Of a DNA stretch of 64,000 bases, positions 30,900-41,682 are shown one piece after another (position 1 is the stretch's first letter; every line of letters begins with the position of its first letter). The notes under the pieces are model-generated. The model ran no database searches. It was not told the DNA's origin and worked only from the letters and a program-made list of their open reading frames with translations. The position numbers and the translations under genes are program-made. Source of the stretch: Notolepis coatsorum (lineage: Eukaryota > Chordata > Actinopteri > Aulopiformes > Paralepididae); assembly GCA_963971535.1 (NCBI GenBank), contig OZ020585.1, positions 22,938,005 to 23,002,004 on the forward strand. The letters are read 5' to 3'.

Positions 30900-31603
30900 G
30901 GTCCTCGAGCATTTCCTTATTTTTTTTATCACATCTTTAAATTTTCTTTCTTTTCTTTTACATGGAACATAAAAACATGACAACACACAATACAATAATA
31001 ATAATAAACAGGACTTCACAGGACAATAATAGTAATAACAATAACAATAAAGACAATAGAAATTACAATAGAAATAACAATAGAAATAACAAAAAGAATG
31101 AATACAGAACATAAAATAACAAAATCTAATTATATTATCACAGACACCACAAAAGACATGTCCTCCCCCACTCCCACCCCAGGACCCCCGGACACCCCAG
31201 GACCAACACCCCGATCCCGCTCCGCTGCTAGATTGTGGCTTCAATAACATTCTCGGCCGCTGAGACCCAAAGTTCAATGCTGGCCTGTCCAACCCCAATC
31301 ACACGTGGAGTAGAGATGTCCATATAAATGACATCCAGCAGTGTCAGAGACCAATTAATCATTGTGAGTTTCTCAGGTTGTTTCCACCTCATGGCTATCA
31401 GCTTCTTGGCTGCAGTAAAGCCCGCCAGATGGATTATTTTTTGTTGTATGGATGCCGGTAGTAGCGATATATCATTTAGGAGTAGTGTTGCTGCTGTCAA
31501 TGGGATTGTCAAGTTACATATGTTTGAAAGTTTAGTTGCTAAGGATTTCCAAAAACAAGCTACTGGTGGGCAATCCAAAAACATGTACATATCTGGCTGC
31601 ACG
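30900..31603 (-). pseudogene. L1-type LINE ORF2 C-terminus and 3' UTR
   Basis: On the minus strand, 125 codons (31602-31228) read MFLDCPPVACFWKSL, then NLTIPLTAATLLLND, FTAAKKLIAMRWKQPEKLTM and W..TLLDVIYMDI. These are the CPxxxxFW and C-terminal helix pattern of fish L1 ORF2 proteins. A G-rich segment and T-rich (TTATT/TTATTG) UTR follow. The 5' end is cut exactly where a palindromic MITE begins (31603). RT and endonuclease are absent. Confidence 0.8.
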
Positions 31604-31845
31604 TTAGCCTAGCTTAGCACAATGAATGGAAGCGGACATGGCCGGTTAGCCTAGGCATTGTCCAACCAACACCTCTCCCGAAGGCTAACCGGCCATGTCC
31701 GCTTCCATTCATTGTGCTAAGCTGATAGCGTGCAGCCAGATAGCTTTCTACTGAACGCACAGAGAGGAAACTGGTATCTATCTTCTTGTCTCTCTCTGGA
31801 GAAGACGTTAAGCTAATTTCCCAAAATGTTGGCGTGTTCCTTTAA
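31591..31845. mobile_element. Palindromic TTAA MITE, left end lost
   Basis: The right end GTTGGCGTGTTCCTTTAA (31828-31845) matches other copies at 50783 and 51924. Inside is a perfect 42-bp inverted repeat (31611-31652 and 31682-31723) with a 29-base loop, extended outward by a further 13 bp (31591-31603 and 31729-31741). Left of 31591 the sequence becomes L1. Confidence 0.9.
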
Positions 31846-32061
31846 GAGGTTATGGTCATGCTGTGGTTGGTGCTCCTGGCATTCTCAGCAGTTTGTACTG
31901 ACTGAGAAATCTTACCACATTCCCTTATATGTACAGAATGCGATCATAAGGATTGTACTTATTTTGGTAATAAGGCATACTGTTCATCACATTCTCTATG
32001 AAATAATTCATCACAACATTGCTCCTGCTCGGACTCATATACTTCAGAGTTACTCTGATCA
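31846..32061. other. Unassigned sequence
   Basis: No recognised feature. Confidence 0.35.
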
Positions 32062-32540
32062 GGCAGCTGGGTGGCGCAGCGGACATTGCGCTCGTCACCA
32101 ATGCAAGAGACACCGGGTTCGAATCCGGTTGTCGGCGTTGCCTCCGGCTTGGGCCGGCCGTCATACTAACTCAATTGGCTAGTTAGCGGGTGGAAGTCGA
32201 TGGGTGGTAATCTGGACATTGTGGACAGCGACTCCTACAGGTCGGTTGGGGGACGCCTGCACAGCAGAGACAGGAAAATGGCGGGGGTAGTGTGAGCCTC
32301 CCACACGTTACACCTCGCCAAATGAGAGTCTGTGCTGGCAGGTGAAAAGATGTGACAGGCTGCCTCCACATGTATCGGAGGGGACATGTGATGCAAGGCT
32401 TCTATCCTCCCTACAACCAACCAGTGGGGGGCATATGCGAGCAACGTTCAAGACAGAGGAGGGGAGAATTGGCACAGCTAAATTGGGATGGGAGAAAAAA
32501 TTGAAAAAGGAGAAAAAAGTGGATCAACAAAAAAAAAAGA
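32062..32540 (+). repeat. SINE family 2, subfamily A
   Basis: Full length with tRNA-like A box TGGCGCAGCGG and B box GGTTCGAATCC, closest to the copy at 7782. It ends in A-rich GAAAAAAGTGGATCAACAAA. It carries an extra CGGGGGTAGTGTGAGCCTCC segment (32281-32310) absent from the 7782 copy. Confidence 0.92.
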
Positions 32541-32570
32541 GACCAGACTCATGAATGTGCTATAAGTATA

Positions 32571-33383
32571 AAGTATAATAAATCGCAAATTACTTTGGGT
32601 ATGCAATCGACAGGTGTGAACCTCTTAGCAAGCGCCCCCAAAATTGGCCATTTTAGTTTTAGTTTTTGAGGACTGCATACAAGTTTTTCTGTAGTAGTTA
32701 GTAGTCCAGAGGTAGTATTTCCACAGAAGGTGGTATGGCTTACAAATCCAGACGGAGCCATAGCCTGAAGCCTTATGTAGTACATATCCATTCCATAAAG
32801 ATCCATTCAGAAATGAGTGATTAGGAGTGATTTTGGTAAACTGTACAAAGAAAAACTCAGTTTTCTCATAGACTTCATTTAATTTGGCTTCCTGTTAAAG
32901 AATTTAGTTGTTCACCTAGATCCCTGATTCACACATCCCCACATCATTGGAAGCCACACTCATTGGCTACAACGATCCACAATCATTTTCGAGATCGGAT
33001 CTAGATTGACGGAACTACTGCAGCCTGAGTCGGGAGTGGTATTTTGCGCAATACCGTGTACTTTGCACAAGCCTCAAATACCGGCATGTAACTCAAGAAC
33101 CACTCAATGGATTTTGTCACCTGAAAGGGCTATCCACAGGCAACAAATGGGGTTTTAATTCGATATATATATTGTATTACAAAATATGCACACCCGAGCC
33201 ACTAGGGATCGCCAAAGTGCCGGTGGGCAAATCGTCCTAAAAACTTCCCTGATATGGGCTGTCACATGATTAATGCAAAATGTTCCTGACTGTTAAGAGG
33301 TTAACCACATATGCATCGGGGCAAAAATGGGATAGTTTGGGAAAACACTCCTGACGATTGCATACCCAAAGTAATTTGCGTTT
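32571..33383. mobile_element. Inverted-repeat element (CGCAAATTACTTTGGGTATG ends)
   Basis: GCAAATTACTTTGGGTATGC at the left (32586) is inverted at 33355-33379. A third copy of the end lies at 4036. The roughly 800-bp interior encodes nothing recognisable. No TSD was identified. Confidence 0.6.
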
Positions 33384-33401
33384 TATAAAACCTCAGACTC
33401 A

Positions 33402-34124
33402 GGCCCCGTTTAGACGAGCGTTTTGTGAACAGAAACCGCAAAAGTCATCTTGCGGTTTCACTTTTAATTTTACGTTTAGACGAGCGTTTTGGAGTGGAAT
33501 TCTCCGTGCAGACGACGCTGTAACGACGGAGACCCGCTGTCACACGATTGGCGCATATGTCACATGACGTGCTGTGAAGACCCGCCCTACTCTGCCTCTG
33601 ATTCGCAGACTGTGGATGGGGAATGTGATTGCACCAAAGCAGAGTCACTCACAGACAGTGGGTCCACTCACGCCGCGGCGGGACAGATTCTTGTGTATTT
33701 AACCCTTTCACTGCCACACGACAGCCGGTTGTGTGATAGTAAAGGGGTAACCTTCTGTCGTGTGGCAGTGAAAGGGTTAAAAGTACTGCCAATGTAGCCT
33801 TCAAGTGATCTCCGTTGATATAGTCAGACTTACTTGCTTTGTTTACGTCTCGGCTACTGGCGCATACCTGCTACCTGTGACGTAAGCAGTACGCGCGACC
33901 AGAGCCGTGACAACCCGTTCGTCATCGTTTTAACAGATTTATACGTTTTGATAGTTTAGACGAGATCGCAAAGCTTTTGCGTTTCTAGGAATTCCACCCT
34001 GGAAGGTAGTCTCACTTTTTTGCGGTTTCACCCCGTAAAAACGCAGTTTCCGTATAAACGAAAGGCACATCTGCAAAAATATTTTTGCGGATTCACCTGC
34101 TAGCGTTTCCGTCTAAACGGGGCC
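33402..34124. mobile_element. 723-bp TIR element (GGCCCCGTTTAGACG)
   Basis: Perfect 15-bp inverted termini at 33402-33416 and 34110-34124. Subterminal repeats include TTAGACGAGCGTTTT (twice) and TGCGGTTTCAC (both ends). No transposase. It contains the 82-bp TTAA palindrome. Confidence 0.88.
33699..33780. mobile_element. 82-bp TTAA palindromic mini-element
   Basis: The arms 33699-33724 and 33755-33780 are perfect 26-bp inverted repeats beginning and ending in TTAA (TTAACCCTTTCACTGCC), around a 30-base loop. It lies inside the 723-bp element. Confidence 0.9.
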
Positions 34125-34423
34125 TCAGTGTGCGCGCGCATCACTGGGGCAGAAAGGAACGTAATCCTGGTCAGAACAACAGGGCAAACTACAATTTATT
34201 TGCATTTGTTAGCCATGCTAGCGATCTAAACAATCAATCCATGCCAAAGCTAGTTATGTAAAAGGTGAAAGACTCACAGCCACATTTTAGTCAGGGGAGT
34301 GTCATGGTTTCTCCATGGTGCCCCATCGTATTCTTCTAGCGCAGCAGGTCCAGGGCAACGTGACTCAGTTGGTATTGCTGCTCGAACGCGGTATGTTTGT
34401 AAACAGCGAACAGCTCTATAGTG

Positions 34424-34428
<5 letters not shown>
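34125..34428. other. Unassigned sequence
   Basis: No recognised feature. Confidence 0.4.

Positions 34429-34516
<88 letters not shown>
34429..34516. repeat. (AG)n microsatellite
   Basis: Pure AG run of about 88 bases. Confidence 0.97.
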
Positions 34517-34519
<3 letters not shown>

Positions 34520-35224
34520 GCCGCCTGGTGGAGATTTGCACTCTACTAAGCGCACATTTCTAGTTTGATCATGTAATTCACAGGAAATAGCTAGGGAATG
34601 AAATTCTGTATTCATCCATTGTGATGCAAATACTGTATGCGTTTAGCCTTGAGCTATGTGTCCCACCTATACTTATACAAATGGATAATTAAACACCCCA
34701 GTATGAGGTTCTCTGGGCAAAACGCAAATATTTCTGCACTCTTAATGTAAATATGGCTGCACATATTCCTATCTCTTGAATACAATGGCACTCATAGAGA
34801 TTCTTTAGCCTGCCCTCCAGCCATGAATATTTAGGATCATAAGTAGACTGAGAAAACTCATTATTGTAATATTGTGTAATCTGGATATACGGTACGCCTC
34901 GCGTTATCCGTGCTTGCTTCCATCCCTCAGTTGGGCATCTTGTTGGTGTCCATCTTGGTCTGTAGCACTGTAGGTACTGTATACACCAGAGATAGACAGG
35001 CAGTTCACATGCAGATAGACACACTTAACACACCCACTCCAGCAAAAGTGATTGCAGTCGCGCTTCATGCGTCTTCTCATACCATCACCAACAATCACTC
35101 ACTTACTACAGTAGCTAATGAGCAGCATGGCAGCAGTACAATGTACTCTGGGTCAGCCCTATGTTGACTTACTTAACCTAAGCCTTTGCACTCCCTGCGG
35201 AGCATAGGCCACTGACGATTTATT
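34517..35224. other. Unassigned sequence
   Basis: No gene recognised. Several short open frames on both strands carry no motifs. Confidence 0.4.
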
Positions 35225-35480
35225 TCCATGTTGCACGATTTTTGGCCTCCCGAACGATGTTGTGCCATCCCAGTCCAGCCTCTTTCATTTCCCCTTCCCA
35301 AGAACGGCATCCATGTGTTTCGAGTCCTGCCGCGTTTCCTCTTTCCGGGGTGGGTTCCATCGTAGGGCTTGCCGGGTGATGTTTGTGTCTTCCTTTCTCA
35401 GGGTATGGCCTATCCACATCCACTTTCTCTTCTTTATTTTTTCTAGATTTGTAAGGACATTGTTGACTTTGATTGAAAAA
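35225..35480 (-). pseudogene. I/Nimb-type LINE ORF2 C-terminal fragment
   Basis: Across two minus-strand frames the sequence reads [13 protein letters not shown]-like, then WNPPRKEET and [20 protein letters not shown]. This is the C-terminal 'WxxIGHxLR ... GKRxxGRPxxTW ... W' region of I-clade-like LINE proteins. At least one frameshift is present. It is probably related to the RT fragment at 42426. Confidence 0.65.
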
Positions 35481-35502
35481 AAAAAAGAAAAAAAAGATTA
35501 CC

Positions 35503-35566
35503 AGGGTGGGCACAGGTGACTCAGTTGGCGGGCCCGGCCCCCTAATGCCCGCCCATGGCGCCGGGT
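35503..35566 (-). mobile_element. Terminus of the hAT element seen at 45670
   Basis: The reverse complement matches the left end of the 45670 element (ACCCGGCGCCATGGGCGGGC, then ATTAGGGGG and CTGTGCCCACCCT), with a 22-base insertion at 35516-35537. Confidence 0.75.
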
Positions 35567-36082
35567 TTGCTTGAGGCACACAAAGAAGCTATCAGTTCCG
35601 AGTTTAAGAAGGCCATTTTTACTTTGGAAAATAAGCTGGACCAAATTCAAGCAGACGTGACCGACAACAGACAGTGTGTCGAGTCCCTGGAGGAGAATGC
35701 GGAATTTGTAAGCGAAAGGATGGTGGTGCTGGAAGCTACATGTGCCGAACTGACTGCTAGCCATGCTAAGCTTAAAGCTAAAGCGGAGGACCTCGAGGCT
35801 CGAGGGCGAGGGAACAATCTCCGGATCATTGGACTTCCAGAACTAATTCAGGGCCCGCGACCAACAACCTTCTTCGCCACCCTTCTATCCCAGGTTTTGG
35901 GTGCAGAAACCCTCCCTACCCTTCCGGAATTGGACCGCGCCCACAGGTCGCTAGCAGCTAAACCGAAGCTAGGTGAAAAGCAGAGGCCCATCATTATCCG
36001 GTTCCATAACTATCAAACCAAAGAACGGGTGATCCGCGAGGCCAGAAAGAGAAGGGCAGAGATGTGCCTCTGCGTGTTTTGA
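35567..36082 (+). pseudogene. L1-type LINE ORF1 protein fragment
   Basis: The frame starts within the hAT end, so the apparent Met is not genuine. From about 35570 it encodes a coiled coil (SEFKKAIFTLENKLDQIQAD through LKAKAEDLEARGRGNNLRI), then the RRM-like core RIIGLPE, FFATLLSQVLG, ELDRAHRSLA, RPIIIRFHNYQTKERVIREA. This is the Transposase_22/L1 ORF1p layout, an RNA-binding chaperone. It ends abruptly at 36082, where a LINE in opposite orientation begins. The frame has no internal stops, which suggests it is fairly young. Confidence 0.85.
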
Positions 36083-36259
36083 CCCGTTCAGTTTGTTGTC
36101 GATGTGCACACCGAGGTATTTGTACACCTCAACCATGTCCACATCAACTCCCCTGATGGAAATGGGGGTCACAGGTGCACTCCTCCTCCCCAGCTCCACA
36201 ACCAGTTCCTTGGTCTTCGCCACATTTAGCTGCAGGTGGTTTTTATCGCACCATGTCAC
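36083..36259 (-). pseudogene. LINE reverse transcriptase fragment (L2/CR1-like)
   Basis: The minus-strand frame reads MTWCDKNHLQLNVAKTKELV, then VYKYLGVHIDNKL, the block after the FADD box. Both ends are cut; the downstream joint fuses it to the L1 ORF1 strand. Confidence 0.8.
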
Positions 36260-38552
36260 CAGCCAAACTGATGATTACGGAGGAGAACGGGGATAGAATA
36301 TGCTTGATGACTGTTGACGAAGCTGAAAGGTACCTCACGGCTAAACTCACCTAGCATAGACTGCTAGCTAACAAACACCTTGTGGCTAATCGAACCTAGC
36401 ACCGGCAGCAATGGACATGATTGTGACATACAAAATGCATGGCTGAAATGATAGACATTGTTTGGACTAAATTGTTTAGTCACAAAAGACGTGACACTCA
36501 TGCTTCATGGGGAAATATTAGTAACGTTAATTAGACAGATTTTTTAACGATAATTTCATACTATCCAAATAGCCAACTCTGACTTTGTTTCATGTACAGT
36601 ATATGCTTTTTTACATGTGGTCTCTATGCACAGTGAACTCATTCAAATTGCACATGCTCCTTTTACTGTTTGAAGGTCACAAGACCAATAGACCAGACCG
36701 AATTTATTAGATAATGAAGGTTTTATATACATGTTTCAGTAGTACTCAGTGTGCTGTATGATACATATATCCACCAAGCAACTCAAAACAAGAGTGAATA
36801 TCAACAGAAGAATATTGCAGGGGATTTCTTTTGGGCCGGTACCCACACGGTTAGCTGTGTTGCTCATTCCACGAATGCATGAGGTTAACAAGAGAAAAAA
36901 CACAAAATCATCAAAATATGCCTAATTGGCCAATTCAATCTAATTGTCTATGACAGCACAGCACTACTGTAATTTCCTTTGAATATCAAAACCATACAAT
37001 TTGAGTGTTTTCTTTTTTTTGCCTGAAGTGGCTCTTGAAACTCCATCCCCTGAATGAAACACTCATAAAACCATCTTTCACTCAGCCTTATCTCCTCCTG
37101 GCCCCTGTCACAGAACGCTCCAATCTAATGGAGCACACGGTGAAGAAGACTACAGCTGTGCCAACCCCCCACTCTTCTCAAGAACGCTCCACAAAGTGGG
37201 CATTAGATGGTGCTTCACAGATTATACCTGTAAAAAATAAGGTGCTGCTGCACCTGTTAAGACTGCTGTAGTGCTAGATTGCTCACTTATTACCACAGCC
37301 CCTCTGTGTCAGGTGGGGGGCATTGACGGCATGGACGGAGGAACTCCAAGCAGATTAATACAGGGACAGAGAGCATGAATACGACCTTCCCCCCCTTCAG
37401 AAAATCGGAGTGTGCACTCAAATCACAGAGAGGGCGCTTCAATCAGGAAAAAGAGGTGGAAATTCTGTTCCCCTGAAGCCCGAGCCTTCTCTTCCGATGC
37501 ACAGAGACCGACTCCGAGACAACCCAGAGATTTGACTGGATGAGCCTGAGCTGTGAGTGATAATGTGTCGCCAATATTGGAGGAAAGAATGTTTTTCGGA
37601 GACCGAGGAAAAGTGGTTGTCAAGGCAACACCCCGTGAAATTCAAGTGGCTGCAATATATGTAGCTCTGGGTGCACATAGCGACCGGTAATGCTGACCTG
37701 TTGGGCTTTAGCCTGTTCTCGTTCTCACTGTAGCTCTTATTTGTTTGTTTGAAAATGAGCCGTGGACAATCTTTCAAATAATGAGCCGTGGACAATCTTT
37801 CAAATAAAGTGTGATCGTTTGTGACGTGGAATAATTTGACCGGATTATTCACAGAGGCAGACGACAAGGTCTTTGATTAAGGATCAAGTTTACTGACAGA
37901 ATGACATGTTGCAACATGGAGATACCTAGGTTACAGCAATGGCCCTATAGCCCAGATCTATGAGAATGGCAAGCTAACAGAGTATTTATATGGGAGAGTA
38001 GACGGAAAAGGGAGGCATTGATCTTAATATTATTTTATAGATATTATGGACAAAGATATCTGGGATTATAGATATGATTATGGATAATGACGTATACTTA
38101 TGAGAAGGCTGTGTGTGTGTGTGTGCATATGTGTACAAGTTGAAGGTTATGTGCAGAGAAAGAGTGATAGGGGGTAGTGTTTGTGCATGTGTGTTAGAAA
38201 GAGAGCAAGAAAGAGAGAAGTGTGTTGGTAAATGTTTCTGTTTGACCGCTCATTCTGGTAGGCCTTTCCTGCTACTACACTGCAAGTATGCAAAAGTGAT
38301 GGATCATAATTACTTAGACTCACTCTCCAATTTAGAACTCTGTCACTTCAAAACACATTCTAACAGAGAATCAATACAAACTCTTACTACAGACAGTGCC
38401 GTCTTGCCACACTTGCTGCTGTGGAGACAGGCTGGGTAGTGGGCACTGTGGCTTTTATTAATTTCCAAGTTAGCACAGTAAATTAGCACACCAATAATCC
38501 CAAATCCCCTTTGAGCTACACACTGGAGATCACTGGCAAGGATACAACTATC
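36260..38552. other. Mostly unique sequence with a 26-bp tandem duplication
   Basis: ATGAGCCGTGGACAATCTTT occurs twice in tandem (37755-37806). The 37005-37300 and 37380-37620 stretches look unique and fairly GC-balanced but hold no convincing exon. A GT-rich patch lies at 38111-38126. Confidence 0.4.
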
Positions 38553-38612
38553 TGTGTGTGTGTGCGTGTGTGTGTGTGCGTGTGTGTGTGTGTCGGGGGG
38601 GGGGGGGGGGGG
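38553..38612. repeat. (GT)n followed by poly(G)
   Basis: A GT/GC dinucleotide run ends in 17 or more consecutive G. Confidence 0.95.
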
Positions 38613-38748
38613 TTTGCGATGGTAGATAAGCAGTCTCAAATACTTCAAAGTCTCAGCTTGTTTTTTAAAGAGCCCTTCCCTAACACATGCCCATACTGTA
38701 TGTGAAAGTGGGCGTTATGAGAGAAAGATAACTTGGGGGGATGGGGAG

Positions 38749-38751
<3 letters not shown>

Positions 38752-38804
<53 letters not shown>
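38752..38804. repeat. (AG)n microsatellite
   Basis: Pure AG run of about 52 bases. Confidence 0.96.
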
Positions 38805-38807
<3 letters not shown>

Positions 38808-39034
38808 AGATTGAATAGGCAGATGAGGAGAGGACTGATGGATGTTCTGCTATATGTGTCAGACGTCAGAGATGAAGGACAAAGGCATCGTCAGCACCGT
38901 CATTGCCTCCATGCAGGTTTCTCTCTCCAGTTTTCTGGGGCCCAGCTGCTAGGGAGGGGGGGAGGATTTAAGGGATGTACATCCTAAATATAAAATGATG
39001 ACCAGATTTGATGTTGAACCAAAACAATGACTCA
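38805..39034. other. Unassigned sequence
   Basis: No recognised feature. Confidence 0.35.
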
Positions 39035-39945
39035 TTAACACATTCCCTGCCACGGTTATATCCATCAATGTAGCCTCACTGCCACCACTCTAAGCCTATG
39101 GAGATGTTCACCTTCTTTGCAGGGCTATAACTTTTTTTTATTGTATTGCTAAATTGACATTACTATGGCCCATTCAACATCGATTATCTATCGTTCAGAT
39201 TCTTCCAAAAATACCTTCTAGAATATAAGTATGTTTTTATCGTTTTCTGCAGTAATTCATAGAACGTGAGTTATAGGCATAAACGCATATATAGATCATC
39301 AACTGCCGTTTATTCCCGATACACACTATATTAAAAAATTCAACTGTATATGATCCTATACGTTATGCGTCATCATGCGCGGATGAAAGGGGGGGGGGGG
39401 TCGTTTATAATTCCGTGATCGTCAGTAAATGCTTTATGTAGTATGGGTGATATATTGATCAGATCGGTTTGCAGTGAAAAGAATAAACAATTGGGCTGAA
39501 AATAGCGTCAGTGTCCTCTTACCGTGCGTCAATGATACTGGCGGTGAAAGATCCTAGGTATAGGACGTCGATCGCCTAGCTCCATTTCCGGTTTGTATGT
39601 CGCAATAAACGCCGAAATCATATTGATTATTACGTTTATAAAGCGATCGATATGTACATTGTGTCTGTCGGGAGTCATGCAACAATATCTGACGGCCGGA
39701 TGAATTTCATCGACGCACAGCCCCCATATCCTGTTTACCAGTGTAACTCGCCCGACCATCCACCAGGCGGCGGTATTGAGCCGTCTTTTTTTTTAGCCGT
39801 AGGGTCCAGCTGCAGCGCCGGAGGTGTATATATGAATTATGAATGCCATGGCGAAAAAATGAAATATAGCTGTACAACGTGGTCTGGCGGTCAAAGCATG
39901 GCGGGCAATAACGTTTTAAAGCGTTTCCGGCGGTGGATGTGTTAA
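39035..39945 (+). mobile_element. TTAA-element family, copy 3 (complete)
   Basis: Ends TTAACACATTCCCTGCC (39035-39051) and the inverse of TTAACACATCCACCGCC (39929-39945); 911 bp. The right end carries AACGTTTTAAAGCGTT (a 16-bp palindrome with one mismatch, 39909-39924). Shared interior blocks include GCAGGGCTATAACTTTTTTT, ATAAGTATGTTTTTATCGTT, GGGTCGTTTATAATTCCGTG and CCACCAGGCGGCGGTATTGA. No transposase. Confidence 0.9.
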
Positions 39946-40069
39946 AACAAAAACATATTTTTTGGAGGGCGTTTGTTTTAGCTTTAACACATTCTGCGCC
40001 AAGAATGAGTAGATTAACTGTTCATCAGGCGTACCTGTGGGTAGAAACTGCTCTTATTTGTATTAGTTC
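39946..40069. other. Unassigned sequence
   Basis: No recognised feature. Confidence 0.3.
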
Positions 40070-40200
40070 GTATGCTGCGGTACCGGCGACCGGATCGCAG
40101 GGGGGAGAACAGCTGGTGTCCCGGGTAGCTGTGGTCCTGGATGATGGAGATGGCTTTGTTCCGACACCTGGACTCATGGATCTCCTCGATGGATGGCAGT
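40070..40200 (-). pseudogene. LINE ORF2 C-terminal fragment (L2/CR1-like)
   Basis: The minus strand reads LPSIEEIHESRCRNKAISII, then DHSYPGHQLFSP and a GRRYR-like end in the next frame, the block before the final LLPSGRRYR motif. Short and truncated at both ends. Confidence 0.7.
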
Positions 40201-41682
40201 AAACACCCAATGATCTTTGTATCTGAATCGGGAGATTCTCCATATAAATGAACAGCCAGAATGCTGGGACAGTGATGATGACAATCATAGTGAAGGATTT
40301 GATGCGTTTGAAGCTATGGTTTGAAGAGGTCTGACAACTATATAATTTATTGTGCAGCTTGAATGAAAATCACCTGCAGCTTGAATGAAAATCATGTGTG
40401 TAACTATGCTATTTGGATAAGATCCAACACCAAAATGTATGTATTTTCACATAATTTCACTTGCTAAAAAACTCCCAAATCACTCACTGAGGAAAATATG
40501 TATTTGCACCAAATTCCACATGGACGTTCAAAACACCTAAATATAACATGTTGAAAAAACATTCCCTAGTAAACTAAAAAAGACTAAAAAGTATTTTGCG
40601 TCTCATTCCAACTGCTGGGAGCAGAACATTGGAAGGTGGATTGGCCAAAGGGAGTGTTAACATGGGGAACATCTAGCGAGATATGGTGAGCAGCTCTGGT
40701 GTTATAAAGATATGGTGAGCAGCTCTGGTGTTATAGTGAGTAAATGACAATTTGAACAGGTGTATCAAATAAGGAGGGGTCAGACTAAGGAGGCTTTTGT
40801 AAATGAGTGAAAGCTAATGCATTTCTCGTTGAGTCTTGCTCCATTTCACCATCAAATGTGGGCAAATATAAATGGGCATAGTAGTTGTATATTACGCTAT
40901 AGGGTGGAACAGAATACAGTCTGTAAATTATGTAAAATAGAGAAAAGAAAGAAAGCATAATGTAAACGTCTGAATCTCCCCGCGCCAGTGCTTTTAAAGA
41001 AACATTTTGATCCATCTGTCATTTCCATGTGCTTTCATAAATACCAGAGCCACGACAATTTTCTCTCTTCCAATAATGAAGAATGACATAACTTTTCACA
41101 ATCATAATGTGTCAGGGGGGAATAATGCAAGTGGTGGGTACAGTTCCTGTAATATATCTCGTCAGCCTCCCCTAAAACCCATTAATCCTTCTTTTTACAA
41201 AGTCGTATACATACAGTAACTGAACGCCCACCACCTGTACTCTGGGAATGTGTTCACATGGAGTTGGCAACCCTATCCGTGAATCTTTGTGATTCAATAT
41301 GTAGGCTACATGTTGTCTTGTACAAAGGCATTCACAAACCAATGCAATGTAGGAAACCATCTCAAGAATTCATGAAAGCGAACAATTCTTTCAAACATTG
41401 AGTAGCAAAGACTAACTTACGTTAGCAATGCTAATCACAATTAGAGTTGACCTATTTCTGTGCAAAGAGGCTATGATGAAGCTCTGTCAAAGGGATATGG
41501 CAGCTAGCGAGCTTGTTTAATGTTAGCTGCTTTCTCTCTGCCTTGTTAGATACAATGAGAGCTTTCATTCATCACCCGGCCCTTTTGTCTTGTTTTTGTG
41601 TGGACTGCACTGATATCTGAACTGAATAGATTTTTCGTGGTGTTAAAATAGAACAAAATAATAGAGCAAATGGGATCATGCC
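40201..41682. other. Unassigned sequence with two small tandem duplications
   Basis: GCAGCTTGAATGAAAATCA is repeated at 40355 and 40377. GATATGGTGAGCAGCTCTGG is repeated at 40679 and 40710. No coding gene seen. Confidence 0.45.

Noticed and set aside
30765-31298. 177-codon minus-strand frame with many Cys/Tyr/Phe
   Set aside because: It is the low-complexity L1 3' UTR read in a lucky frame, not a membrane protein.
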